64,000 nt of DNA from Prevotella sp. UBA2746 (GTDB lineage Bacteria; Bacteroidota; Bacteroidia; Bacteroidales; Bacteroidaceae). Of this stretch, positions 7,883 to 15,499 are shown one piece after another. The stretch lies in the NCBI GenBank assembly GCA_002353555.1, contig DEJO01000018.1:1-64000 (forward strand), read 5' to 3'. The first letter of the stretch is position 1; each line of letters begins with the position of its first letter. The position numbers were made by a program, and so were the translations under genes. Below the pieces are notes generated by a model. The model worked only from the letters and a program-made list of their open reading frames with translations, was not told the DNA's origin and did not search any database.

Positions 7883-8851
7883 TTAGCGCCAACCGTTGAG
7901 GAAGTCACGGGCTGGCATTCGTTTCTTACCGCTCAGCTGCACTTCAAGGAGTTCAAGAAGGCAGTCCTCACAATTCATGTACAAATGGTTTTTCTCCATA
8001 TACAGCGTGCCGGGGAGGTCGTTCTTCGGCAGTGTTGTCTTCCGTGACCGGTATATCTTCAGCACCAGTTGCTGCCCTTCCGCATTCGTCACCTCCGTCC
8101 ATGCACCAGGGTAAGGACTCAGTCCGCGAATGAAGTCATAAACACGTTTTACTGGCTGTTGCCAATTGATTTGGCAAGTTTCCTTGAAAATCTTGGGAGC
8201 AAGGGGGAGAGGAGAGTCTATAGTTGAGAGTTGAGAGTCTAGAGTGGAGGGTTGAGGGATGCTATCGACATGACCGTTGCCGTCAATGATGCGGTCGATG
8301 GTGTCGACGGCAATCTGTGCACCCATCCTCATCAGTCCGTCATAGACATATTCCACATCGGCATCGTCGGGGATGTCGAAGGACCTTTGCATGATGATGC
8401 GTCCTGTGTCGATGTCATGGTCGAGGAAGAAGGTGGTGACTCCCGTTTCCGTCTCACCATTGATGACCGCCCAGTTGATGGGTGCCGCACCACGGTATTT
8501 CGGCAGCAGGGCAGCATGGACATTAAACGTGCCAAAGCGGGGCATCGCCCATACTACTTCAGGCAACATGCGGAAGGCGACGACCACCTGCAGGTCGGCA
8601 TGATAGCCGCGCAACTGCTCCAAGAAGTCAGGGTCTTTCATCTTTTCCGGCTGCAACACCGGCAGCCCGTGTGCCACGGCATACTGCTTCACCTGCGAAG
8701 GTTGCAGCACCGAGCCGTGACGTCCTACCGGTTTGTCGGGTTGTGTGACGACCGCCACCACGTTGTATTCATTCTCCACCAATGCCTTCAGGGTCTCAAC
8801 GGCAAACTCCGGAGTCCCCATAAATATGATTCTTAAATCTTTCTTGTCCAT
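7883..8851 (-). CDS. fmt: Methionyl-tRNA formyltransferase
   Basis: 322 residues. Formylates initiator Met-tRNA using 10-formyl-tetrahydrofolate. Visible motifs are the N-terminal FMGTPEFAVETL, catalytic NVHAALLP (Asn110, His112), GAAPINWAVINGE and DHDIDTG. Between the catalytic and C-terminal OB-like domains lies a non-conserved Ser/Leu-rich stretch (about 197-216) encoded by GAGAGT-type repeats at 8204-8263. It is the third gene of a tsaC-ClC-fmt series, 17 bp after the ClC gene. Confidence 0.95.
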   Translation of the reverse strand: MDKKDLRIIFMGTPEFAVETLKALVENEYNVVAVVTQPDKPVGRHGSVLQPSQVKQYAVAHGLPVLQPEKMKDPDFLEQLRGYHADLQVVVAFRMLPEVVWAMPRFGTFNVHAALLPKYRGAAPINWAVINGETETGVTTFFLDHDIDTGRIIMQRSFDIPDDADVEYVYDGLMRMGAQIAVDTIDRIIDGNGHVDSIPQPSTLDSQLSTIDSPLPLAPKIFKETCQINWQQPVKRVYDFIRGLSPYPGAWTEVTNAEGQQLVLKIYRSRKTTLPKNDLPGTLYMEKNHLYMNCEDCLLELLEVQLSGKKRMPARDFLNGWR

Positions 8852-8868
8852 GATTCATTCCACTATTG

Positions 8869-10662
8869 TTACTCCTGCGACAAGTCCGCTACCATCTCCC
8901 TATACATGGTGAACATGCGGGCACGGGAGATGTAACCCAGCAGATGACGGTCGTGGTCGAGGACGGGCAGCGTGGCGGCGCTCGTCCGTTCGAAGGTACG
9001 CATCACATCCTCCATCGGGTCATTGACACTCAGCACGGCAGGCGGCTGCGTCATGATCTGGCTCACCTTGAAGCGGTGATACAGTTCGGTCCTGAAGATG
9101 ACATGCCGCAGTTTCGTGATGTCTATCTCACCTAACAGTCCGCCGGCATCATCACACACGGGGATATACTCCATACGGCTGCGGCTGATGACATGGACAA
9201 GCTGTCCCATCTCCAGGTCGGGATTAACCGATGTATATTCGCGCTCGATAACACTGTCGAGGCTCATCAGCGTCAGCACCGCATGATCGGTATGGTGAGT
9301 GATGAGCTTACCCTCGCGTGCCAGTCGCATGGCATAGATGCTGTGGGGTTCAAAGAGGTAGATGGTCAGGTAGGACATCACACTGACAATCATCAGCGGC
9401 AGGAACAGCTGATAGCCACCTGTCAGCTCGGCAATGAGGAAGATGCCGGTCAACGGAGCGTGCATCACGCCCGCCATGACACCTGCCATGCCCAACAAGG
9501 TAAAGTTCTTCTCCGGCACATAAACCCCGATGTCGTGCATGTTCCACAGGCGAGAGAAGAAGAAGCCCATGAAGCCACCGATGAACAGCGAAGGTGCAAA
9601 CGTACCGCCACAGCCGCCGGCCCCGTTGGTGGCAGACGTTGCAAACACTTTCGTAAGGATGACGAAGCCCACGTAGAGCACCAGCATGTTTCCGTTGCCT
9701 GCAAAGAGCGACTGGTTGAGCAGCTGGTTCCAGTCACCCTCACCACTGCCATTGATAAAGATGCTCAGGCTGTCGTAGCCCTCGCCGTAGAGTGCTGGGA
9801 AACAAAAGATAAGCGAGCTCAGGAGAATGCCTCCTATCAGAAGTTTCAGATAGGGGTACTTCGACAACTTGGCGAAACCATTCTCGCACCATGTCATCAT
9901 GCGCATGAAGTAGAGCGACAGCAGGCCGCACGCCACCCCTAAGAGAATGGTGGGCGGAACACGCTCCAACTGCCACGAGCCGTCCATGTGGAACTGAAAC
10001 AGCGACTCACTGCCCGTAAAGAAGTAGGAGAAGCACGTCGCCGTCACCGAAGAGACGAGGATGGGCAGCAGTGATGCCATCGTCAGGTCGACCATCAGCA
10101 CCTCCAGGGTGAACACGAGTCCGGCGATGGGAGCCTTGAAGATGCCGGCGATGGCTGCCGAGGCACCGCATCCCACAAGCAGCATCAGCGTCTTGTTGTC
10201 CATCTTGAACAGTTGTCCGAGGTTGCTGCCTATGGCTGAGCCCGTCAACACGATAGGTGCCTCTGCTCCCACCGAGCCACCGAAGCCGATGGTGATGGCA
10301 GAAGCGACAACAGAACTCCACGTGTTGTGCTTCTTCAGCCGCGACCGCTTGGTGCTGATGGCATAGAGGACGCGCGTGATACCGTGGGAGATGTTGTCCT
10401 TGACGACATACTTCACGAACAGATAGGTGAGGTAGATGCCCACGACGGGGAAGATGAGGTACAGCCAGTTGGACGAGTCTACCTTGAAGCCCGACCGCAG
10501 CAGCACCTGTATCTGGTGGATGAGCGTATGCAACACAAACGCTGCAACGGCGGAGAACAGCCCCACGAAGAATGCGAGCAGCAACGTAAACTGCCTGTCG
10601 GAGACATGGCGTTCACGCCATCTCACCACCTTTTCTAATATATTAACCTTTTCTTCTTCCAA
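8869..10662 (-). CDS. ClC-family chloride channel/antiporter with CBS domains
   Basis: 597 residues. An inner-membrane anion transporter with about ten hydrophobic segments (25-440), then two CBS domains (about 460-590) that usually bind adenine nucleotides. Of the ClC filter motifs, GxFxP is kept (GGTFAPSLF) and the gating glutamate is kept as E134 in VGAEAP, but the GSGIP loop is replaced by SHGITR near residue 92, so anion selectivity may differ from the E. coli protein. It lies between tsaC (79 bp upstream) and fmt (17 bp downstream), all on the minus strand. Confidence 0.92.
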   Translation of the reverse strand: MEEEKVNILEKVVRWRERHVSDRQFTLLLAFFVGLFSAVAAFVLHTLIHQIQVLLRSGFKVDSSNWLYLIFPVVGIYLTYLFVKYVVKDNISHGITRVLYAISTKRSRLKKHNTWSSVVASAITIGFGGSVGAEAPIVLTGSAIGSNLGQLFKMDNKTLMLLVGCGASAAIAGIFKAPIAGLVFTLEVLMVDLTMASLLPILVSSVTATCFSYFFTGSESLFQFHMDGSWQLERVPPTILLGVACGLLSLYFMRMMTWCENGFAKLSKYPYLKLLIGGILLSSLIFCFPALYGEGYDSLSIFINGSGEGDWNQLLNQSLFAGNGNMLVLYVGFVILTKVFATSATNGAGGCGGTFAPSLFIGGFMGFFFSRLWNMHDIGVYVPEKNFTLLGMAGVMAGVMHAPLTGIFLIAELTGGYQLFLPLMIVSVMSYLTIYLFEPHSIYAMRLAREGKLITHHTDHAVLTLMSLDSVIEREYTSVNPDLEMGQLVHVISRSRMEYIPVCDDAGGLLGEIDITKLRHVIFRTELYHRFKVSQIMTQPPAVLSVNDPMEDVMRTFERTSAATLPVLDHDRHLLGYISRARMFTMYREMVADLSQE

Positions 10663-10741
10663 TACAATTGCTTTTTTCGTTAGAGATGTTTAGGGCTTGA
10701 GGGTTATGGGCATCATGGACGGTTTGGGCATCCTTCACCCT

Positions 10742-11314
10742 TCAGCCTTTCCTCAGAATGGTCACCACACCGTCTTCCGTGAGTTTGATGATACTCGACG
10801 GTGTGTGCGGCTGGTGCTCCTGACGACGCGAGAAGCAGACATAGTCAACGGCATCGAGAATCTCCGGTGCTATGTCCTGGTAGTTCTGCGGTGCCGGCTG
10901 TCCGCTGATGTTCGCACTCGTGCTCACCAGTGCCTTCTGGAACCGGTAGCACAGTTCCTTGGAGAACGGCTCGTTGGTGATGCGAATGCCGATACTGCCG
11001 TCCTCGGCTATCAGGTTCGGTGCCAGGTTGATGGCATTGTCGAGAATCACCGTCGTGGGCTTCACGGCAGCATCCAACAGTTGCCACGCCACGTCGGGCA
11101 CGTTACGCACATAGCGTTGCAGCCTCCCGTCGCTGTCTACCAGGCATATCAATGCCTTCGAGTCGTCACGCTGCTTGATTTCATACACCCTCTTGACCGC
11201 TTCCGCGTTGGTGGCATCACAGCCGATGCCCCATACGGTGTCCGTAGGATAGAGTATCACCCCACCCTTTCGCAACACCTCCACGGCTTGCCTGATATCA
11301 TCTTCTCTTTTCAT
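10742..11314 (-). CDS. tsaC: L-threonylcarbamoyladenylate synthase (Sua5/YciO/YrdC family)
   Basis: 190 residues. Makes the threonylcarbamoyl-AMP used for t6A37 of ANN-decoding tRNAs. YrdC-fold motifs are visible: GGVILYPTDTVWGIGCDA, KQRDDSKALI and STSANISGQPAP. The start at 11314 (MKREDDIRQ) lies 9 nt after a promoter box; an upstream in-frame extension would run through that promoter. It is first in the series with the ClC gene and fmt; coupling tRNA modification and initiator formylation is plausible. Confidence 0.92.
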   Translation of the reverse strand: MKREDDIRQAVEVLRKGGVILYPTDTVWGIGCDATNAEAVKRVYEIKQRDDSKALICLVDSDGRLQRYVRNVPDVAWQLLDAAVKPTTVILDNAINLAPNLIAEDGSIGIRITNEPFSKELCYRFQKALVSTSANISGQPAPQNYQDIAPEILDAVDYVCFSRRQEHQPHTPSSIIKLTEDGVVTILRKG

Positions 11315-11322
11315 AACAGCCG

Positions 11323-11330
11323 CAAAGGTA
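11323..11330 (-). promoter_or_regulatory. Predicted promoter -7 box for tsaC-ClC-fmt
   Basis: Minus strand TACCTTTG ending 8 nt before the tsaC ATG at 11314, which would leave a leader of only a few nucleotides. Confidence 0.6.
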
Positions 11331-11410
11331 CGATTAAGTGAGCGAAATACAAAACAAAAGCGTGCTTTTGTTTTTATTATTGTCAATTCTCAATTGTCAA
11401 TTATAATTAT

Positions 11411-11418
11411 TATCTTTG
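11411..11418 (+). promoter_or_regulatory. Predicted promoter -7 box for the VanW-like gene
   Basis: TATCTTTG preceded by ATTGTCAATT words (11382-11403). The TTG at 11416 is part of the box and not a start. Confidence 0.65.
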
Positions 11419-11457
11419 CATGCGGAACCTAAGAACTCATCAAAAAATAATATCGCT

Positions 11458-12282
11458 ATGAGCCGGAAACTATTTTGTGAAATCTCTCCCTTCACCTATC
11501 GGCTGTCGATGGAGAAGGAGATTCTGAAGCGCCACGTGCACGACATGCTGCAGAAAACACGCTTCGCCAAAGAACGGACGGAAGCGTCGCTGCCCGTCGT
11601 CGTCTACCGCCACAACTCCCTCATCCGCCGTCGGCTGGGTAATGTCAACATGCAACTGCAAGAGAACAAGGCGACAAACCTTGCCTTAGCTGTCAGGCAC
11701 ATCGACGGACTCATCATCCGACCGGGCGAGACGTTCTCGGTGTGGAAGCAGGTGGGAAGAACCACGAAGCGGAAAGGGTACAAGGAAGGACTCACCATTG
11801 CAAAGGGATGTCCTGCACAGGGCATCGGCGGCGGCCTGTGCCAGCTGTCTAACCTGATACACTGGATGGTGCTCCACAGTGAGCTGACCATCACCGAGCA
11901 CCACCATCACGACGGACTGGACCTCTTCCCCGACTTCGGCAGACAGATACCTTTCGGCACGGGCACCAGCATCTCGTACAACTACATCGACTACCGCATC
12001 AAGAACGAGACCGGCAACACCTATCAGCTCAGGCTCAAGGTAGACGGCGAATACCTGTGCGGAGAACTGCGTGCGACTGAACAGCTGCCCAACACCTATC
12101 ACATCCATGCTGAGAACGAATACTTCTCGCGCGAAGACGGCGTCATCTATCGGAATGGTGAGGTCTATCGCGACACGTTAGACCGCACAACGGGCAACTG
12201 CATAGAACGTCAGCTCATCCGTACCAACCACGCAAGAGTCATGTACGACTGTCCACCGGAAAAGATTAAAGATGAAAAATGA
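11458..12282 (+). CDS. VanW family protein
   Basis: 274 residues. VanW-domain proteins are named after a vancomycin-resistance cluster member of unproven function. The family core is clear: LIIRPGETFSVWKQVGRTTKRKGYKEG followed by the Gly-rich GIGGGLCQLSN motif. No signal peptide is visible, so it is probably cytoplasmic. The last residues (PEKIKDEK) and the stop are encoded by an AAAGATGAAAAATGAAAG low-complexity word, suggesting the 3' end was rewritten by repeat DNA. It is convergent with the ROK kinase gene. No resistance phenotype should be inferred. Confidence 0.82.
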   Translation: MSRKLFCEISPFTYRLSMEKEILKRHVHDMLQKTRFAKERTEASLPVVVYRHNSLIRRRLGNVNMQLQENKATNLALAVRHIDGLIIRPGETFSVWKQVGRTTKRKGYKEGLTIAKGCPAQGIGGGLCQLSNLIHWMVLHSELTITEHHHHDGLDLFPDFGRQIPFGTGTSISYNYIDYRIKNETGNTYQLRLKVDGEYLCGELRATEQLPNTYHIHAENEYFSREDGVIYRNGEVYRDTLDRTTGNCIERQLIRTNHARVMYDCPPEKIKDEK

Positions 12283-12293
12283 AAGATTAAAAT

Positions 12294-13268
12294 TTAAGGA
12301 TTAAGGTCTACTCCTACCGCGGCAGCACCGAGGATGGCGGCGGTGGCACCGTCGAGGCTGCTGACGAGGAACTGCGCCTTGCCCCTAAAGATGGGCATGA
12401 CATGCTCGTCATAGCTGCGACGGAGCGGTTCCATGAGCAGTTCACCGGCTTTCACCATGCCACCGAAGAAGATGAATGCCTCCGGAGAACAGAACGTGGC
12501 GAAGTCGGCACAAGCCTCACCGAGCATCTCACCCGTAAACTCATAGATTTCCTTGGCAAGACGGTCGCCCTTGGCGGCGGCAAGAGACACATCGAGAGAC
12601 GTTATCTTGTCGGCATCGAGCTGGCGCAAGAGTGACGGTTCGTCGCGAGTGGCAAGGAACTCACGGGCGGTACGTGCCACGCCCGTTGCCGAGCAATAGG
12701 TCTCCAGACATCCCTTCCGTCCACAACCGCAGGGGCGTCCGCCTTCACGACGCATGATGACATGGCCCAGTTCGCCTGCAAAGCCATCGCTGCCATAGAC
12801 CAGTTGTCCGTTGACGACGATGCCTGAGCCGACACCCGTCCCCAAGGTGATCATGATGAAGTTCTTCATGCCGCGTGCCACGCCATAGGTCATCTCGCCG
12901 ATGGCGGCAGCATTGGCATCGTTGGTCAGTGCCACGGGAATGGCGAGACGGTCGGCGAAGAGCTTTGCCAAGGGCACCACACGGTCGTGAGCCCACTGAA
13001 TGTTGGGAGTCTGCTCCACCGTCCCGTTGTAGTAGTTGGCATTAGGTGCGCCGATGCCCATCGCCCCTATGCTGTCGATGCCGCCCACCTGTGCCAGCAC
13101 AGGCTGCAACGCTTCCACGCATGCGTCTACATAGTCTTCGGCACGGTCGTAGCCTTGTGTCTTGATACTCATCGTTGCCTGGATGCTGCCCTCTTTGTCA
13201 ACGACTCCGAACACCGAGTTGGTTCCACCCAGGTCCAGTCCTATCACGTATGGTTTCTGCTGCTTCAT
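12294..13268 (-). CDS. ROK family sugar kinase (glucokinase-like)
   Basis: 324 residues. Phosphorylates glucose or a related hexose with ATP. The phosphate-1 motif GLDLGGTNSVFGVVD is at the N-terminus, GVGSGIVVNGQLVYG and GELGHV follow, and the ROK zinc motif CGCGRKGCLETYCS is intact, so catalysis is expected. No N-terminal helix-turn-helix is present, so it is a kinase rather than a NagC-like repressor. Substrate preference cannot be read; glucokinase is the usual Bacteroidetes annotation. Confidence 0.9.
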   Translation of the reverse strand: MKQQKPYVIGLDLGGTNSVFGVVDKEGSIQATMSIKTQGYDRAEDYVDACVEALQPVLAQVGGIDSIGAMGIGAPNANYYNGTVEQTPNIQWAHDRVVPLAKLFADRLAIPVALTNDANAAAIGEMTYGVARGMKNFIMITLGTGVGSGIVVNGQLVYGSDGFAGELGHVIMRREGGRPCGCGRKGCLETYCSATGVARTAREFLATRDEPSLLRQLDADKITSLDVSLAAAKGDRLAKEIYEFTGEMLGEACADFATFCSPEAFIFFGGMVKAGELLMEPLRRSYDEHVMPIFRGKAQFLVSSLDGATAAILGAAAVGVDLNP

Positions 13269-13294
13269 GGTGTCATCATTTTCTTTTTCGTCTG

Positions 13295-13302
13295 CAAAGA
13301 TA
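13295..13302 (-). promoter_or_regulatory. Predicted promoter -7 box for the ROK kinase gene
   Basis: Minus strand TATCTTTG, 26 nt before the ATG at 13268. Confidence 0.6.
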
Positions 13303-13309
13303 ACACTTA

Positions 13310-13398
13310 TAATTGTGAATTATGAATTGTGAATTGTGAATTATGGACGGTGAATTAAATAATTGTCAATTATCAATTGTCAATTGTCAATTATTTAC
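13310..13398. repeat. GTGAATTATGAATT / ATTGTCAATT low-complexity array
   Basis: Head-to-tail GTGAATT(A/G) words at 13314-13345 are followed by ATTGTCAATT words up to the -7 box of the LysE-like gene. The word family also precedes promoters at 4220-4265 and 11380-11405. Each word carries a TTG that can serve as an upstream promoter box. Confidence 0.6.
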
Positions 13399-13406
13399 TA
13401 CCTTTG
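13399..13406 (+). promoter_or_regulatory. Predicted promoter -7 box for the LysE-like gene
   Basis: TACCTTTG ending only 9 nt before the ATG at 13416, implying a nearly leaderless mRNA. Confidence 0.6.
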
Positions 13407-13415
13407 CCCCCGATT

Positions 13416-14093
13416 ATGAGTTTGGAACTACCATTTCAGATTGATATCCTTGAATGTATCATCAAGGGTATCCTTATTGGCATGCTGGCATCGGCACCGA
13501 TGGGGCCGGTGGGCATACTCTGCATTCAGCGCACGCTGAACAAAGGACGCTGGTATGGTTTCGTGACGGGCATAGGAGCCGCTGCCAGCGACATCATATA
13601 TGCACTGATAACGGGCTTTGGCATGAGCTTCGTGATGGACTTCGTGAACAATGCCGAGAACAAGTTTCTCTTGCAGATCTTCGGATCGGTCATGCTGCTG
13701 GTCTTCGGCATCTACTGTTACAAGAGCGACCCGATGAAGAACGCCCACAAGAGCTCCAACAAGAAAGGAACGCTGCGCAGCAACTGTATGACCGCCTTCC
13801 TGGTGACGCTGAGCAATCCGCTCATCATCTTCCTCTTCATGGCTACCTTCGCACAGTTTGCCTTCGTCATCCCCGACCATCCGCTGGAGATGACCATCGG
13901 GTATACCAGCATCATCATCGGTGCACTGATGTGGTGGTTCGGGCTGACATGGCTGGTTGACACGATACGCAACAAGTTTGACGTCACGGGAACACGCATC
14001 CTGAACAAGGTCATCGGCTCCATCGTCATCGCCTTCTCCGTCATCGCACTGGTAGGACTGGTCTTCAACCTGTATCAGCTGCCGGAGTGGTAG
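13416..14093 (+). CDS. LysE/RhtB-family translocator
   Basis: 225 residues, about six hydrophobic segments. The family signature near the N-terminus is present (GMLASAPMGPVGILCIQRTLNKGRWYGF) and the conserved LSNPLIIFLFMATFAQF segment lies mid-protein. Such proteins export amino acids or small metabolites across the inner membrane; the substrate here is unknown. It is followed by DUF4924, rfbD and prfC on the same strand. Directly after the stop there is a GCGCTTCGCTAA word related to the ends of the four-helix-bundle element. Confidence 0.85.
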   Translation: MSLELPFQIDILECIIKGILIGMLASAPMGPVGILCIQRTLNKGRWYGFVTGIGAAASDIIYALITGFGMSFVMDFVNNAENKFLLQIFGSVMLLVFGIYCYKSDPMKNAHKSSNKKGTLRSNCMTAFLVTLSNPLIIFLFMATFAQFAFVIPDHPLEMTIGYTSIIIGALMWWFGLTWLVDTIRNKFDVTGTRILNKVIGSIVIAFSVIALVGLVFNLYQLPEW

Positions 14094-14180
14094 AAAGCGC
14101 TTCGCTAATTGATAACGGATAAATGACAAAGGATAATGCGTGAATATACATTGTAAATCGTTTAATAGTAAATAACAACC

Positions 14181-14726
14181 GTGTTTGTAGCTCAAGAACT
14201 TAGAAAGAAAAGCATTGCCGAATACCTGCTGTATATGTGGCAGGTGGAGGACATCATACGCGCCTACGACTGTTCGCTGACGCGCATCAAGAAGGAGTAT
14301 ATCGACAAGTTCCAGTATACCGAGGAACAAAAAGAGGAGGAGACCGACTGGTTCGGCAACCTCGTGCGCATGATGAACGGAGAGGGGCTGCGCGAGAAAG
14401 GACACCTGCAGATCAACCGTGTGGTGCTGCAACAGTTGGAAGAGCTGCATGCCACACTCTTGCAGTCAACGAAGTTCCCTTTCTACAGTGCCGAATACTA
14501 CCGTGTGCTGCCTTTCATCGTGGAGCTGCGCAACAGAGGCGCCAACAAGTCGGAACACGAGATAGAGACGTGCTTCAACGCCCTCTACGGCACCATGATG
14601 TTGCGCCTTCAGAAGAAGGAAATCACCCAGGACACCCAGCACGCCATCAAGGAAATCACCACCCTCGTGGGCATGCTCTCCGACTACTATCAGAAAGACA
14701 AAGACGCTGCGCTAAATGATAAATGA
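14181..14726 (+). CDS. DUF4924 family protein
   Basis: 181 residues, predicted all-helical, starting at a GTG. The motif IAEYLLYMWQVEDIIRAYDCSL at the N-terminus and the alternating charged helices are those I associate with DUF4924, a Bacteroidetes-restricted cytoplasmic family of unknown function. The last six residues (AALNDK) and the stop codon lie inside the left inverted repeat of the 797-bp element, so the native C-terminus may have been altered. Confidence 0.75.
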   Translation: MFVAQELRKKSIAEYLLYMWQVEDIIRAYDCSLTRIKKEYIDKFQYTEEQKEEETDWFGNLVRMMNGEGLREKGHLQINRVVLQQLEELHATLLQSTKFPFYSAEYYRVLPFIVELRNRGANKSEHEIETCFNALYGTMMLRLQKKEITQDTQHAIKEITTLVGMLSDYYQKDKDAALNDK

Positions 14727-14739
14727 TAAATGATAAATG

Positions 14740-14799
14740 ATAAAGATGAATAGTGTTAAGCTTATAAACAAAGATTAATACTGGTAAACTATAAAGAAT
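14740..14799. repeat. 60-bp direct repeat, left copy
   Basis: Identical by eye to 14976-15035 (begins ATAAAGATGAATAGTG, ends ACTATAAAGAAT). The two copies bracket the inserted 14800-14975 segment. Confidence 0.8.
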
Positions 14800-14970
14800 T
14801 TCAACTTTCGGAAGTTAAAAGGGAGTTAAAAAGGAGTTAAAAAGGAGTTAAATGGACATCAGAACCTCCAAATAAAGAAAACTATCGTCCCTTTCACTCC
14901 AGCAGCGAAGCTGCTAACTCCCCTTCCATTCCTTTCCACTCCAAAGTTGAGCAACAAGCGAAACTTGAAT
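14800..14970. repeat. About 170-bp dispersed element, copy B (inverted relative to 4265-4436)
   Basis: Reverse complement of copy A with few differences, including the AGCAGC-GCTGCT hairpin and the 11-bp AGTTAAAARGG units. It sits exactly between the two 60-bp direct repeats. Together with those repeats it fills the 14727-15055 spacer. Confidence 0.8.
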
Positions 14971-14975
14971 AAAGA

Positions 14976-15035
14976 ATAAAGATGAATAGTGTTAAGCTTA
15001 TAAACAAAGATTAATACTGGTAAACTATAAAGAAT
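14976..15035. repeat. 60-bp direct repeat, right copy
   Basis: Matches 14740-14799 over the whole length. It is followed by AAAGAATAATAG and then the four-helix-bundle start, so this copy may hold its promoter region; no clear TAnnTTTG box is present. Confidence 0.8.
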
Positions 15036-15055
15036 AAAGAATAATAGTGTAAGAT

Positions 15056-15415
15056 ATGACAGAAAACAACATATTGGCTGATAAGTCTATTGATTTTTCA
15101 ATAAGAATCGTGCATTGTTATAAATACCTGATGGATGAAAAAAAAGAGTTTATCATGTCCAAACAACTATTTAGAAGCGGTACAAGTATCGGTGCTAACA
15201 TCCATGAAGGAATACAAGCACAAAGTAAACCCGACTTCATCAGTAAACTGGGCATTGCTTTAAAAGAAGCAAGTGAAACGTCATATTGGATTACACTGCT
15301 AAACAAAGCAGAATATCTTGACGAGTCCATGTTCCAATCATTGAAAAAAGACTTGGACGAAATCATACGTATCTTAATATCATCCATTAAGACATCAAAA
15401 AAGAACCTCCAATAA
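15056..15415 (+). CDS. Four-helix-bundle protein (S23 / rRNA intervening-sequence type)
   Basis: 119 residues, helical. The family motif is clear: SIDFSIRIVHCYKYL, then SKQLFRSGTSIGANIHEGIQAQSKPDFISKLGIALKEASETSYWI. The family is known from ORFs in 23S rRNA intervening sequences and is structurally related to the Avd proteins of diversity-generating retroelements; a nucleic-acid-binding role is likely but not proven. No rRNA or reverse transcriptase is nearby. The gene is more AT-rich than its neighbours and its stop codon runs straight into ATCATTT repeats. Confidence 0.85.
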   Translation: MTENNILADKSIDFSIRIVHCYKYLMDEKKEFIMSKQLFRSGTSIGANIHEGIQAQSKPDFISKLGIALKEASETSYWITLLNKAEYLDESMFQSLKKDLDEIIRILISSIKTSKKNLQ

Positions 15416-15499
15416 TTATCATTTATCATTTATCATTTATCATTTAGCGAAGCGTATAAAATCATTTATCATTTATCATTTATCATTTAGCGAAGCGTC

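Larger units (their letters stand above)
14703..15499. mobile_element. 797-bp element with 39-bp inverted ends carrying a four-helix-bundle gene
   Basis: The left end GACGCTGCGCTAAATGAT (14703 onward) and the right end (15461-15499, read inverted, GACGCTTCGCTAAATGAT) match over 39 bp with one mismatch; the inner part of each is ATGATAA tandem units. A second right-end copy lies at 15415-15455. The element spans the DUF4924 stop codon to the base before the rfbD ATG, i.e. it fills the junction between two adjacent genes. It contains the four-helix-bundle gene and a nested about 170-bp repeat. No transposase is visible; mobility is inferred. Confidence 0.6.

Noticed and set aside
11458..12282. 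Vancomycin resistance determinant
   Set aside because: Only the VanW domain is shared; no VanA/H/X/Y ligase or peptidase genes accompany it.
13428..14450. Long antisense open frame opposite the LysE-like and DUF4924 genes
   Set aside because: It spans two recognised genes on the other strand and has low-complexity, unrecognisable product; a by-product of codon usage.
15056..15415. rRNA intervening sequence or diversity-generating retroelement accessory protein
   Set aside because: No 23S rRNA, reverse transcriptase or template repeat is in the window; only the protein fold is shared.
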